Origin: UBA9300 sp964577305
GTDB taxonomy: Bacteria; Bacteroidota; Bacteroidia; Bacteroidales; VadinHA17
Length of the DNA: 64,000 bases
Assembly (NCBI GenBank): GCA_964577305.1
Contig: CAZNYS010000003.1
Span: 55,129-119,128, forward strand
Direction: 5' to 3'
Shown here: in pieces, positions 43,931 to 51,708 of the stretch
How the letters are laid out: each line of letters starts with the position of its first letter
Numbering within the stretch: position 1 is the stretch's first letter
Notes under the pieces: generated by a model
Told to the model about the DNA's origin: nothing
Seen by the model: only the letters and a program-made list of their open reading frames with translations
Database searches by the model: none
Made by a program: the position numbers and the translations under genes

Positions 43931-45526
43931 ATGAGAATATTAACAGGCATGTTACTTTTCCTGATATGTGTTACGTTGTCAGCAACGGATAAATATCCCA
44001 GAAACAGCAATATTGATGTTGTCCATTATGAATTCAGCATTTACCTTTCTGACAGTTACAATCTTATCAGGGGAGAAGCAAGATTAAGAATTAATCATAC
44101 AGGCAATACAGATGAAATCAACCTTGATCTTATGGCTCTGAACGATGATGGCAAAGGAATGACTGTTGAGGAAGTAAGGATTGATGATAGGCCTGCATCA
44201 TGGCATCACGAAGACGATCGTCTTAAGATTGATCTTGCATCAATGAAAGTTGAGGGTGAAACATCCAATTTATTAATCCGTTATTATGGCATTCCTGCAG
44301 ATGGATTGATTATTTCAAGGAACAGGTATGGCGACCGTACTTTTTTTGCTGATAATTGGCCCGACAGGGCAAGAAACTGGATACCATGTGTTGATCATCC
44401 TTCCGATAAGGCATTTGTTGATTTTATTGTTTATGCCCCTGACAAATACAAGGTTGTTTCAAACGGTTACCTTTACGAAGAGAGCACATTACCGGAAGGA
44501 GTGAAGATAACCCACTGGAAAGAGGAAATCAGTATACCAACCAAAGTGATGGTAATAGGAGTTGCAAAATTTGCCGTTCGTCTTGCTGGTAAAATAGGTG
44601 GGACTGATATATGGACATATGTATTTCCTGAAGACCGCGAAGCTGGCTTCTCTGATTATTCGGTTGCTATAGACCCTTTTACCTGGTATAGTGAAAAAAT
44701 TGGACCTTATGCATATGAAAAACTGGCCAATGTGCAATCAAAAACCATGTTTGGCGGTATGGAAAATGCCAGCTGCATATTTTATTCCGAAGTTTCAGTT
44801 ACAGGAGATGGCAGGGCAGAACGCTTAATGGCTCACGAGATTGCCCATCAGTGGTTCGGCAATTCTGTTACAGAGAAAGACTGGCATCATATCTGGCTGA
44901 GTGAGGGTTTCGCTACATACCTTACGGCTCTTTACCAGGGAAGCAGGGAAGGAGAAACAAGGCTAAGGGCTGTTATGAACATGGCAAGGCAAAGAGTTAT
45001 CGGCTACCATAAACTGAATCCAGCACCCGTAATCGACACTACTATTGTTGATTTTATGAAATTGCTCAGCACAAATTCATACCAGAAGGGTGCATGGGTT
45101 TTACATATGCTCAGGAATGAAATTGGAGATGACCAATTCTGGAGTGGGATGCAAACCTACTATGCACGGTACCGTAACAGGAATACTCTTACATCCGACT
45201 TTGAAAACACCATGGAGGAAATATCAGGGCGTGACTTGAGTAAGTTTTTCCATCAATGGCTATATTTAACCGGACATCCCGAATTGAAAATAAGCTGGAC
45301 ATATAATAACAGGAGAGAAGAGATCAATGTACTGGTTGAACAGGAACAAAAAAATCATATTTTTGAATTTCCGCTTGATCTGCAGATAAATGACCGGTCA
45401 GGTAGCAGGATTGAACGTATAATGGTAAATCAACAGGTCCAGTCTTTTGTACTGAAATCAGCAAATTCCCCGTATGAAGTAATACCTGATCCTGAAGTCA
45501 GTCTTCTCTTTGAAGACAAATCCTGA
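43931..45526 (+). CDS. M1 family metallo-aminopeptidase
   Basis: The protein (531 residues from ATG 43931) has a signal peptide (MRILTGMLLFLICVTLSATD), so it is exported. The M1 signature is complete: GGMEN (275-279, exopeptidase motif) and HEIAHQW with the zinc ligands His302, His306 and the downstream Glu325 (HExxH-x18-E). It is shorter than PepN-type enzymes and lacks a large C-terminal domain, like the compact M1 proteins of Bacteroidota and the leukotriene A4 hydrolase-like group. An earlier in-frame codon at 43847 exists but precedes the promoter element. It is a single gene. Confidence 0.93.
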   Translation: MRILTGMLLFLICVTLSATDKYPRNSNIDVVHYEFSIYLSDSYNLIRGEARLRINHTGNTDEINLDLMALNDDGKGMTVEEVRIDDRPASWHHEDDRLKIDLASMKVEGETSNLLIRYYGIPADGLIISRNRYGDRTFFADNWPDRARNWIPCVDHPSDKAFVDFIVYAPDKYKVVSNGYLYEESTLPEGVKITHWKEEISIPTKVMVIGVAKFAVRLAGKIGGTDIWTYVFPEDREAGFSDYSVAIDPFTWYSEKIGPYAYEKLANVQSKTMFGGMENASCIFYSEVSVTGDGRAERLMAHEIAHQWFGNSVTEKDWHHIWLSEGFATYLTALYQGSREGETRLRAVMNMARQRVIGYHKLNPAPVIDTTIVDFMKLLSTNSYQKGAWVLHMLRNEIGDDQFWSGMQTYYARYRNRNTLTSDFENTMEEISGRDLSKFFHQWLYLTGHPELKISWTYNNRREEINVLVEQEQKNHIFEFPLDLQINDRSGSRIERIMVNQQVQSFVLKSANSPYEVIPDPEVSLLFEDKS

Positions 45527-45533
45527 AAAAATA

Positions 45534-45941
45534 CTATTTGCTTCTTTTGATAAACTTCACATTCCTGAAACGTAATGCACTCCAGTCTTCATCTATGGAG
45601 ACCTGCCTTACAGGTTCTAAACCATAGGAGTTAATGAGATCCCAGCCTTTATCCCTGCTTATATCAGAGTTATACTTCTTTGAACTCTTCTTGGGATAGG
45701 CAAACCATAACACTCCATCCTCGGCAAGATTATGAATGCTCTGTGGAACCTTGTCTGTCAGATCAGATTTGTGTTTGACAAATATCAAACAGAATTCATA
45801 AAGGTACTTGGGATCTATCTCTTTATCTACCCTGACTGGAAGCTTCAGCTTTTGAATTTTATCAATAAATCCATTATTGCCGTTTACTATACAAATCCTG
45901 TACTGATCCCTGTAATTTAGCTTCTTTAAAAGATATTCCAT
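45534..45941 (-). CDS. DUF3052-like protein
   Basis: The 135-residue cytoplasmic protein contains LWFAYPKKSSKKYNSDISRD and, near the C-terminus, VRQVSIDEDWSALRFR, which match DUF3052-type proteins. The family has no established function. Position between the M1 aminopeptidase (convergent, 7 bases from its stop) and the thiamine operon gives no functional hint. Confidence 0.75.
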   Translation of the reverse strand: MEYLLKKLNYRDQYRICIVNGNNGFIDKIQKLKLPVRVDKEIDPKYLYEFCLIFVKHKSDLTDKVPQSIHNLAEDGVLWFAYPKKSSKKYNSDISRDKGWDLINSYGLEPVRQVSIDEDWSALRFRNVKFIKRSK

Positions 45942-46014
45942 ATTCTACCCCCAGCAAATAAATTTGCATGACAAAAGTAAGAAATCTTTTATAAATGATA
46001 TAATCATGCTCATA

Positions 46015-46046
46015 TTTGCAGACATATGACAATCTTCTTACATTTG
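46015..46046 (+). promoter_or_regulatory. Promoter of the thiamine operon
   Basis: TTTG at 46015-46018, then 20 bases, then TACATTTG at 46039-46046, an exact match to the Bacteroidota consensus. Transcription would begin near 46053, just before the TPP riboswitch. Confidence 0.75.
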
Positions 46047-46060
46047 TAATATCAAAAAAA

Positions 46061-46136
46061 TGGGGTGCCTTAATATACAGGCTGAGATCATACCCTCTGT
46101 ACCTGATACGGATAATGCCGTCGTAGGAAAAGAGAC
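46061..46136 (+). promoter_or_regulatory. TPP (thiamine pyrophosphate) riboswitch
   Basis: The conserved thi-box elements occur in order: GGGGTGCC (from 46062), GCTGAGA (46081-46087), ACCC (46092-46095), ACCTGAT (46101-46107), GGATAATGCC (46110-46119) and CGTAGGAA (46122-46129). It lies between a strong promoter and the TonB-dependent receptor start codon, 41 bases downstream of its end. Binding of TPP would be expected to shut off the operon. No clear terminator hairpin is seen in the short remaining leader, so translational control is more likely than transcriptional termination. Confidence 0.95.
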
Positions 46137-46176
46137 CTCATTCTTTTGGTTTAAATAAGCATCGAATCAAAAGAAA

Positions 46177-48609
46177 ATGAAAAAAATCTTATTTAATTGC
46201 TCGCTCTTATTTCTTATTGCATTAAATGCTTTCCCAATGCAACAGGAGCAAAAATGGACCATCAGCGGGAAAGTGATGGATGAAAATGGCCGTCCGCTTA
46301 CCGGTGCCACTATCATTATTAAAGAGACATACCTTGGAACAACTGCAGGTTCTGAAGGTAATTTTAACTTCAAACCAATGAAACCCGGTGATTATGTTGT
46401 CGAAGTGGCACACTTGGGTTATGAGTCAGTCACCAGGGAGGTGCGACTTGATGGGGATGTTTACATAGAATTTGAACTTAAAGTGGCAATTATCCAGGCC
46501 GATGAAATAATGGTAATAGGAACCAGGGCTTCAGAAAATACCCCTGTGGCATACAGCAACCTGAAAAGGGAAGATATAGGAAAACTGAATACCGGACAGG
46601 ATCTGCCATACCTGCTTTCTTCATTGCCATCGCTGGTGGAAACATCTGAAGCAGGAGCGGGACTGGGATATACAAACTTCAGGATCAGGGGGACCGATCC
46701 CAGCCGGATAAATATTACAATTGACGGAATACCTATTAATGACCCTGAATCACAGCAGGTTTTCTGGGTAAATATGCCTGACCTGGCATCTTCAGTATCG
46801 GATATTCAGGTTCAAAGGGGTGTGGGTACTTCAAAGAATGGTGCTGCTGCATTCGGAGCAAGTGTGAACTTTCGTACAGAAATGCCTTCCGATGAGCCTT
46901 ATGCCGAAGTAAGCAGCAGTGTGGGATCTTTCAATACATTCAAGGGTACAGTAAAACTGGGTACCGGGATCATAAATGAAAGGTTTAAATTTGACCTCAG
47001 ACTATCAGGGCTCACAACAGATGGCTATATCAAGTACAGTGGATCCGATCACAGGTCCCTTTTCCTTACAGGCCTGTATAATTCAAAGATCGGTACTTTT
47101 AAGGCAAATGTCCTCCTTGGTGAAGAAATTACCGGCATAAGTTGGTGGGGAGTGCCTTTAGAAGTACTGGATACGGCCAGGACCTATAATCCCGCAGGTG
47201 AATATACAGATTCATTCGGAGATAAAAGATATTATGAAGACCAGAAAGATAATTATAATCAATATCATCTTCAGTTACTTTACAAAAAGTCTTTGAATGA
47301 TCATCTCCAGCTGAGCGCTGCATACCATTTTACCTATGGTGCAGGCTTCTTTGAGCAGTATAGGGGAAATGCATTATTGTCTGATTATGCTCTTCCTAAC
47401 TGGATGGCAGGGCCAATCCTGATAGACAGGGTTGACCTGGTGCGAAGAAAATGGATGTTGAATAATTTTTATGGTGGAATAGCCGACATAAAATATAATA
47501 AGGATAAAATCAGCCTGAGCCTGGGAGCAGGGATAAATAAGTACATAGGGGACCACTTTGGAAGGGTGATATGGATAAGATATGCCGGATGGACCGAAAA
47601 GGACTATGAATGGTATTTCAACGGTGCCTCAAAAAGTGAAATGAACGTATATGCCAAGTTCGATTACAGGCTAACGGATAAACTGAGTGTTTTTGCTGAT
47701 GCACAATATCGAAATATTAATTATATCATGGAAGGTAAGGATGATGACCTCCTTGACCTGGGCCTTAATAAAGAATTTAAATTCTTTAACCCCAAGGGTG
47801 GAGTGTTCATGAAAATTGATCCCAATCAGGACGTTTTCCTTTCTCTCTCGGTGGCAAACAGGGAACCAACAAGGGCAAATTACAAGGATGCCAAGGGTGA
47901 CCCTGGTGCTATGCCTGAGCCTGAAACACTGTACGATCTTGAAGCAGGGTATAACCTCGGCATGTCGAAATTCATGTCTGGTATTAATCTATACTATATG
48001 TATTATAATGACCAGCTTGTCCCCACCGGCGAACTAAGTAATGTTGGATATCCCATAATGACCAATGTTGAACAGTCGTACCGCGCAGGCGTCGAAATCA
48101 CAACAGCCGTAAAGCCGTTTGATTTTCTCGAATGGGATGTAAATGCAACATTGAGCCGTAACAAGATTAAGGATTTTGTAGAACATTATATTGACTATAA
48201 TACTGTGACATCAGAGGAGACAGCTATGACTAAAGAGCTTGGTGATGTGGATATAGCGTATTCACCCGGTTTTATACTTAACAGCGACCTGGTTCTTTCA
48301 CCTTTCAGGGAATTTGAGATGCATATCATTAGCAAATATGTGGGTAAGCAGTATTTCGATAATACAAATAATGAAGAACGTGTGATCAATCCATATTTTG
48401 TGAATAATATAAGGTTTGATTATAGATTCGCGGTGAAAGGAATTAAGAATATTGCGCTGCAGCTGCAAATAAATAACCTGCTTAATTCACTTTATGAAAA
48501 TAATGCTTATGGCGGCAATTATTATATTGACGGACAGGAGTATACCTGGGCATACTATTTCCCCCAGGCAACTATAAATTATCTATTCAGACTGGTAGTT
48601 AGCTTCTGA
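46177..48609 (+). CDS. TonB-dependent outer-membrane receptor, predicted thiamine transporter
   Basis: The 810-residue protein has a signal peptide, an N-terminal carboxypeptidase-like repeat domain (about 27-110; WTISGKVMDENGRPLTGATI), a plug domain (FRIRGTDPSRINITIDGIP and DIQVQRGVGTSKNG) and a beta-barrel ending in an aromatic-rich C-terminus (YLFRLVVSF). A TPP riboswitch controls it, and it is followed after 5 bases by a PnuT-like permease and then a thiamine pyrophosphokinase. Together these make thiamine or a thiamine precursor the most likely substrate, as predicted for the Bacteroidota OMR-PnuT-type loci. Specificity is inferred from context. Confidence 0.9.
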   Translation: MKKILFNCSLLFLIALNAFPMQQEQKWTISGKVMDENGRPLTGATIIIKETYLGTTAGSEGNFNFKPMKPGDYVVEVAHLGYESVTREVRLDGDVYIEFELKVAIIQADEIMVIGTRASENTPVAYSNLKREDIGKLNTGQDLPYLLSSLPSLVETSEAGAGLGYTNFRIRGTDPSRINITIDGIPINDPESQQVFWVNMPDLASSVSDIQVQRGVGTSKNGAAAFGASVNFRTEMPSDEPYAEVSSSVGSFNTFKGTVKLGTGIINERFKFDLRLSGLTTDGYIKYSGSDHRSLFLTGLYNSKIGTFKANVLLGEEITGISWWGVPLEVLDTARTYNPAGEYTDSFGDKRYYEDQKDNYNQYHLQLLYKKSLNDHLQLSAAYHFTYGAGFFEQYRGNALLSDYALPNWMAGPILIDRVDLVRRKWMLNNFYGGIADIKYNKDKISLSLGAGINKYIGDHFGRVIWIRYAGWTEKDYEWYFNGASKSEMNVYAKFDYRLTDKLSVFADAQYRNINYIMEGKDDDLLDLGLNKEFKFFNPKGGVFMKIDPNQDVFLSLSVANREPTRANYKDAKGDPGAMPEPETLYDLEAGYNLGMSKFMSGINLYYMYYNDQLVPTGELSNVGYPIMTNVEQSYRAGVEITTAVKPFDFLEWDVNATLSRNKIKDFVEHYIDYNTVTSEETAMTKELGDVDIAYSPGFILNSDLVLSPFREFEMHIISKYVGKQYFDNTNNEERVINPYFVNNIRFDYRFAVKGIKNIALQLQINNLLNSLYENNAYGGNYYIDGQEYTWAYYFPQATINYLFRLVVSF

Positions 48610-48614
48610 TCTTT

Positions 48615-49217
48615 ATGAACTGGCTGGCTGATCATTATATTGAAGTCTTCGGTGCTCTAACAGGTATCATTTATGTAATTCTGGAAATCAGGCAGAGCAT
48701 CTGGCTATGGCCACTGGGTCTTATCACCTCGGCTTTGTATGTATGGGTCTTCTTTACAAATAAGTTTTATGCAGATATGGGACTGCAGAGCTACTATGTG
48801 CTGATAAGTATATACGGATGGTACTGGTGGCTGAGGGGAGGGGAAAAATATAATACTGATTCCTTACCTGTGACCAGGATAAGCTTGAAGCTGGCAGGTA
48901 TACTGGTCTTTGTCTTTATATTGCTGTTTGCAGGTATTTGGTATATTCTGCTCAACTACACTGACTCACCAGTTCCTCTGGGTGATGCATTTACCACGGC
49001 ATTATCAATAGTTGCAACATGGATGCTGGCACGCAAAATTATTGAGCACTGGATATTATGGGTTATTGCCGATCTGGTGTCCATGGGGCTGTACATTTAC
49101 AAAGGCTTATATCCCACAGTGATATTGTTTGCAGTTTATACCTTGATGGCTGTTATAGGTTACCGTGAATGGAGAAAGACAATGGGTCAGAATCAGGAAA
49201 CAGGGAATTTTTTTTAG
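48615..49217 (+). CDS. pnuT: PnuC-family thiamine transporter (PnuT)
   Basis: The 200-residue inner-membrane protein has about seven hydrophobic segments and the PnuC-family features IYVILEIRQSIWLWPLG and LISIYGWYWWLRGG (the WxxW-type core). In PnuC the substrate is nicotinamide riboside; TPP riboswitch control and the neighbouring thiamine pyrophosphokinase point to thiamine here. The start is 5 bases after the TonB receptor stop. The stop codon TAG has its last two bases inside the terminal inverted repeat of a MITE-like element, so the C-terminus (GNFF) may have been changed by that insertion. Confidence 0.88.
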   Translation: MNWLADHYIEVFGALTGIIYVILEIRQSIWLWPLGLITSALYVWVFFTNKFYADMGLQSYYVLISIYGWYWWLRGGEKYNTDSLPVTRISLKLAGILVFVFILLFAGIWYILLNYTDSPVPLGDAFTTALSIVATWMLARKIIEHWILWVIADLVSMGLYIYKGLYPTVILFAVYTLMAVIGYREWRKTMGQNQETGNFF

Positions 49218-49358
49218 GGGGTGTATCAAAAGTAAAAAAATCAAGATTTTTTTACTTTTAAAAGCCATTTCAGAAAATATAACATTTTATTAATAAGCAA
49301 CATAGTAACTAAAAGAATTTCCTTGAAATAGTAATCCATGGCTTTTGATACACCCCCT
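49216..49358. mobile_element. 143-base MITE-like element with 17-bp perfect terminal inverted repeats
   Basis: AGGGGGTGTATCAAAAG (49216-49232) is repeated in exact inverse orientation at 49342-49358. The interior has no open frame but contains a second, near-perfect inverted repeat just inside the left end (AAAAGTAAAAAAATC / GATTTTTTTACTTTT, 49228-49258). Short length, no gene and long terminal inverted repeats are the hallmarks of a MITE or a solo insertion sequence remnant. The end sequence GGGGGTGTATCAAAA resembles insertion sequence ends. No clear target duplication was seen (left flank is a T-run). It sits inside the thiamine operon between pnuT and the thiamine pyrophosphokinase gene. 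Confidence 0.7.
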
Positions 49359-49380
49359 CTACTTTTCCTTTTTTTTTTAC

Positions 49381-49433
49381 TTTTATCTTTTGTCTTTTAT
49401 CTTTTGTCTTTTATCTTTTGTCTTTTATCTTTA
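49381..49433 (+). repeat. Tandem repeat of TTTTATCTTTTGTC
   Basis: About 3.8 copies of the 14-base unit: 49381-49394, 49395-49408, 49409-49422 and a partial copy to 49433. It occupies the leader directly upstream of the thiamine pyrophosphokinase start codon (49438). Confidence 0.85.
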
Positions 49434-49437
49434 TAAT

Positions 49438-50058
49438 ATGTCCAAACCAGTAATAATTCTTGCCAACGGCCGGTTTCCAAATGCCAGCCTGCCCCTGGGC
49501 TACCTGGACACTGCAGAACATATTGTCTGCTGTGATGGTGCTGTATCAAGTCTTGTTGATTACGGTCTTGAACCATGGGCTATTGCTGGCGACCTGGATT
49601 CAATACCTGAGGACCTGAAAGAAAAATACGCTGACAGGCTATATTACGATGGAGACCTGGAAACGAATGATCTTACCAAGGCCGTCAGATACTGCGTTGT
49701 GAAAGGGATAAAAGATATTGTTATCCTGGGAGCGACAGGAATAAGAGAAGATCATACACTGGGCAATATTTCACTCCTGTCCGATTATGCAGAATCAATA
49801 TCAGCTAAAATGGTAACAGACTACGGTATAATTATACCTGTTCAGTCCGGTAAACCGGTCAGCAGCTGGCCAGGCCAGCAAATCTCGGTATTTACTTTTG
49901 ATAAAAATACAAAGATCAGCTCATCGGGGCTCAAATATCCACTTGTTGAACTTGAATTGAAAAACTGGTGGATGGGTACGCTTAATGAATGCACAGGCGA
50001 TCATTTCATCCTAAATTTCGATGAAGGACGCGTACTGGCTTTCCTGGAAATTGAATGA
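49438..50058 (+). CDS. thiN: Thiamine pyrophosphokinase
   Basis: The enzyme transfers pyrophosphate from ATP to thiamine, giving TPP. The 206-residue protein begins KPVIILANGRFP and contains the family motifs CDGA, GDLDS (in AIAGDLDSIP) and ETNDLTKAV, followed by GATGIREDHTLGN. It starts at the ATG at 49438 after the tandem repeat; an in-frame codon further upstream would only add repeat-encoded residues. It would complete the salvage path begun by the upstream transporters, but it is separated from pnuT by the MITE-like element and the repeat, so cotranscription is uncertain. This gene corresponds to the TnrX-type kinase reported in thiamine loci. Confidence 0.9.
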   Translation: MSKPVIILANGRFPNASLPLGYLDTAEHIVCCDGAVSSLVDYGLEPWAIAGDLDSIPEDLKEKYADRLYYDGDLETNDLTKAVRYCVVKGIKDIVILGATGIREDHTLGNISLLSDYAESISAKMVTDYGIIIPVQSGKPVSSWPGQQISVFTFDKNTKISSSGLKYPLVELELKNWWMGTLNECTGDHFILNFDEGRVLAFLEIE

Positions 50059-50068
50059 AAAACTATAA

Positions 50069-50215
50069 AAACAACGTGAGGCCCTTGACAGTAAGGTGGA
50101 AGAATTTAATAGTGCTACAGCTGATAAAAAAGAAGACTTAGCAAAAGAAGTCAAGAACTTACAGGATGCACTCAAGAAAAGTATAGAAACTTTTGAAGAA
50201 GAAATGAAGAATTAA
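50069..50215 (+). pseudogene. Coiled-coil coding fragment without start codon
   Basis: A 48-codon frame runs from just after a stop codon (50066-50068) to TAA at 50213-50215. It encodes a charged, helical, coiled-coil-like peptide (KVEEFNSATADKKEDLAKEV, then KNLQDALKKSIETFEEEMKN) with protein-like composition. No ATG precedes it; GTG within it (KVEEF) would give about 40 residues. It looks like the 3' remnant of a longer gene. No family was recognised. Confidence 0.45.
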
Positions 50216-50254
50216 TCAATGCATCTTTGGCATATTAGATGCCTCAGGAAAAAT

Positions 50255-51580
50255 TCATTCTTCATTGAACAGATCGATCATGGTTCTGGTCATAGCGGCC
50301 ACTCCTCCGCTGAAGGTAGGGAAAAAGTCTGGGTGAAAGGCAGCATTATGTAATCCGGGCAGAGGAGTGCCGTTTTCTCTATAATCACGATATTTTTCCT
50401 TTTCCACACCACCCAGCCAGAAAAGGGCTATAGGCACCTGTTCGGGAGTGCGTCCGTATTTCCCAAAATCTTCACCCACAGTGCTTGGATTCACTTCAAA
50501 CATGCGGTCAGCACCCAGCATCTTCTCCATGGATTGTATCCCCTTATTCACGAGATCCGGGTCATTGGCCAGAGGAGGCGTTAGTCCTTCCAGGGGAATT
50601 ACCTCCGGAAGCTTTTCTTCTGACAGACCTGCCGAAAGTGCAATACCACGGGTGATCCGCTCCAGGCCTTCAATGATTTGCTGATAGACCTCGTCAGAGA
50701 AGAATCTGACTGTAAGCTGAAGGTCTACTCTGTCGGGTATCACATTATGCTTGCTTCCACCATGTATAGATCCAACCGTGACCACAGCAGGCTGGGAAGG
50801 CTCTATCTCCCTTGAAACAATGGTTTGGATGGCCAGCACTATGCGTGATGCCAGCACTATCGGGTCTATGGTAGTATGTGGCATAGCACCATGGCCGCCG
50901 TAACCATAAACATGAATATCCACCGAGCTTACTCCTCCAAAGATGGTACCCGGATAGTAGCCAATGGATCCTGCCGGTAGTTCAGGATTAACGTGATAGG
51001 CCAGGGCATAATCGGGTACAGAAAATTTTTGAAATAAACCGGCTTCAATCATCCTGTTGGCACCACCACTGACCTCCTCGGCCTGCTGTGCAATGGCAAT
51101 GATGGTTCCCGACCACTGCTTTTTCAGTTGCACCAGGGTGTTCAGTGTGCCCAACCATAATGTCATATGCATATCGTGCCCGCAGGCATGCATTGCAGGG
51201 ACCTGGTTACCTGCAGCATCTTTCATTACAGCCTTGCTGGCAAAAGGCAGCCCGGTTTCTTCTTTTATTGGCAGGGCATCCATGTCGGTGCGCAGCATTA
51301 TAACTGGTCCTTTACCGTTTTTCAGTACACCCACAACACTGTTGCCTCCGAAGTTACGACTTACTTCAAAACCCATATCCTCCAGGTGCCCTGCCATCTT
51401 CTTAGCCGTCTCAAACTCCATCAGCGATACTTCAGGGTGGGCATGAAGATATTTATAGGTTTCAAAATGTTCATCTTCAATACTTTTGATTATGGATTCT
51501 ATTTGTGTCTTAAGCTTGTCCTGGGCGATAATGGACATGCTAAAGAGGAGGCATATAGCCAACAGAAATGTTTTTTTCAT
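50255..51580 (-). CDS. M20 family metallopeptidase/amidohydrolase (exported)
   Basis: The 441-residue protein has a signal peptide (MKKTFLLAICLLFSMSIIAQ) and the M20D (hippurate hydrolase/N-acyl amino acid amidohydrolase-like) motifs: LRTDMDALP, HACGHDMH with the metal-binding Cys and His residues, QQAEEVSGGANRMIEAG, and a dimerisation domain with YGYGGHGAMPHTTIDPI. Both metal-binding glutamates (QQAEE) are present. It probably cleaves N-acylated amino acids or dipeptides in the periplasm. Substrate is unknown. It is a single gene, 153 bases from the downstream T9SS protein gene on the same strand. Confidence 0.93.
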   Translation of the reverse strand: MKKTFLLAICLLFSMSIIAQDKLKTQIESIIKSIEDEHFETYKYLHAHPEVSLMEFETAKKMAGHLEDMGFEVSRNFGGNSVVGVLKNGKGPVIMLRTDMDALPIKEETGLPFASKAVMKDAAGNQVPAMHACGHDMHMTLWLGTLNTLVQLKKQWSGTIIAIAQQAEEVSGGANRMIEAGLFQKFSVPDYALAYHVNPELPAGSIGYYPGTIFGGVSSVDIHVYGYGGHGAMPHTTIDPIVLASRIVLAIQTIVSREIEPSQPAVVTVGSIHGGSKHNVIPDRVDLQLTVRFFSDEVYQQIIEGLERITRGIALSAGLSEEKLPEVIPLEGLTPPLANDPDLVNKGIQSMEKMLGADRMFEVNPSTVGEDFGKYGRTPEQVPIALFWLGGVEKEKYRDYRENGTPLPGLHNAAFHPDFFPTFSGGVAAMTRTMIDLFNEE

Positions 51581-51611
51581 CGGAATGGTTTTTGGCAGGG
51601 GTAAATTTAAC

Positions 51612-51640
51612 TATTATTTATTATTTATTATTTATTATTT
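51612..51640. repeat. AT-rich tandem repeat (TATTATT)4
   Basis: Four perfect 7-base units plus one base, upstream of the M20 peptidase gene. It is followed by TTTAGGTTTAGGAGTTGAG-type sequence similar to the low-complexity stretch at 35134-35160. Confidence 0.8.
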
Positions 51641-51708
51641 TAGGTTTAGGAGTTGAGAGGTTTATAGGTTTAGAATCCCTATCCCTGCTCCATGCTCCCT
51701 GCATCCTG

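Noticed and set aside
49381..49433. Short direct repeats that might be a CRISPR array
   Set aside because: The 14-base units are contiguous with no spacers and low complexity; it is a simple tandem repeat.
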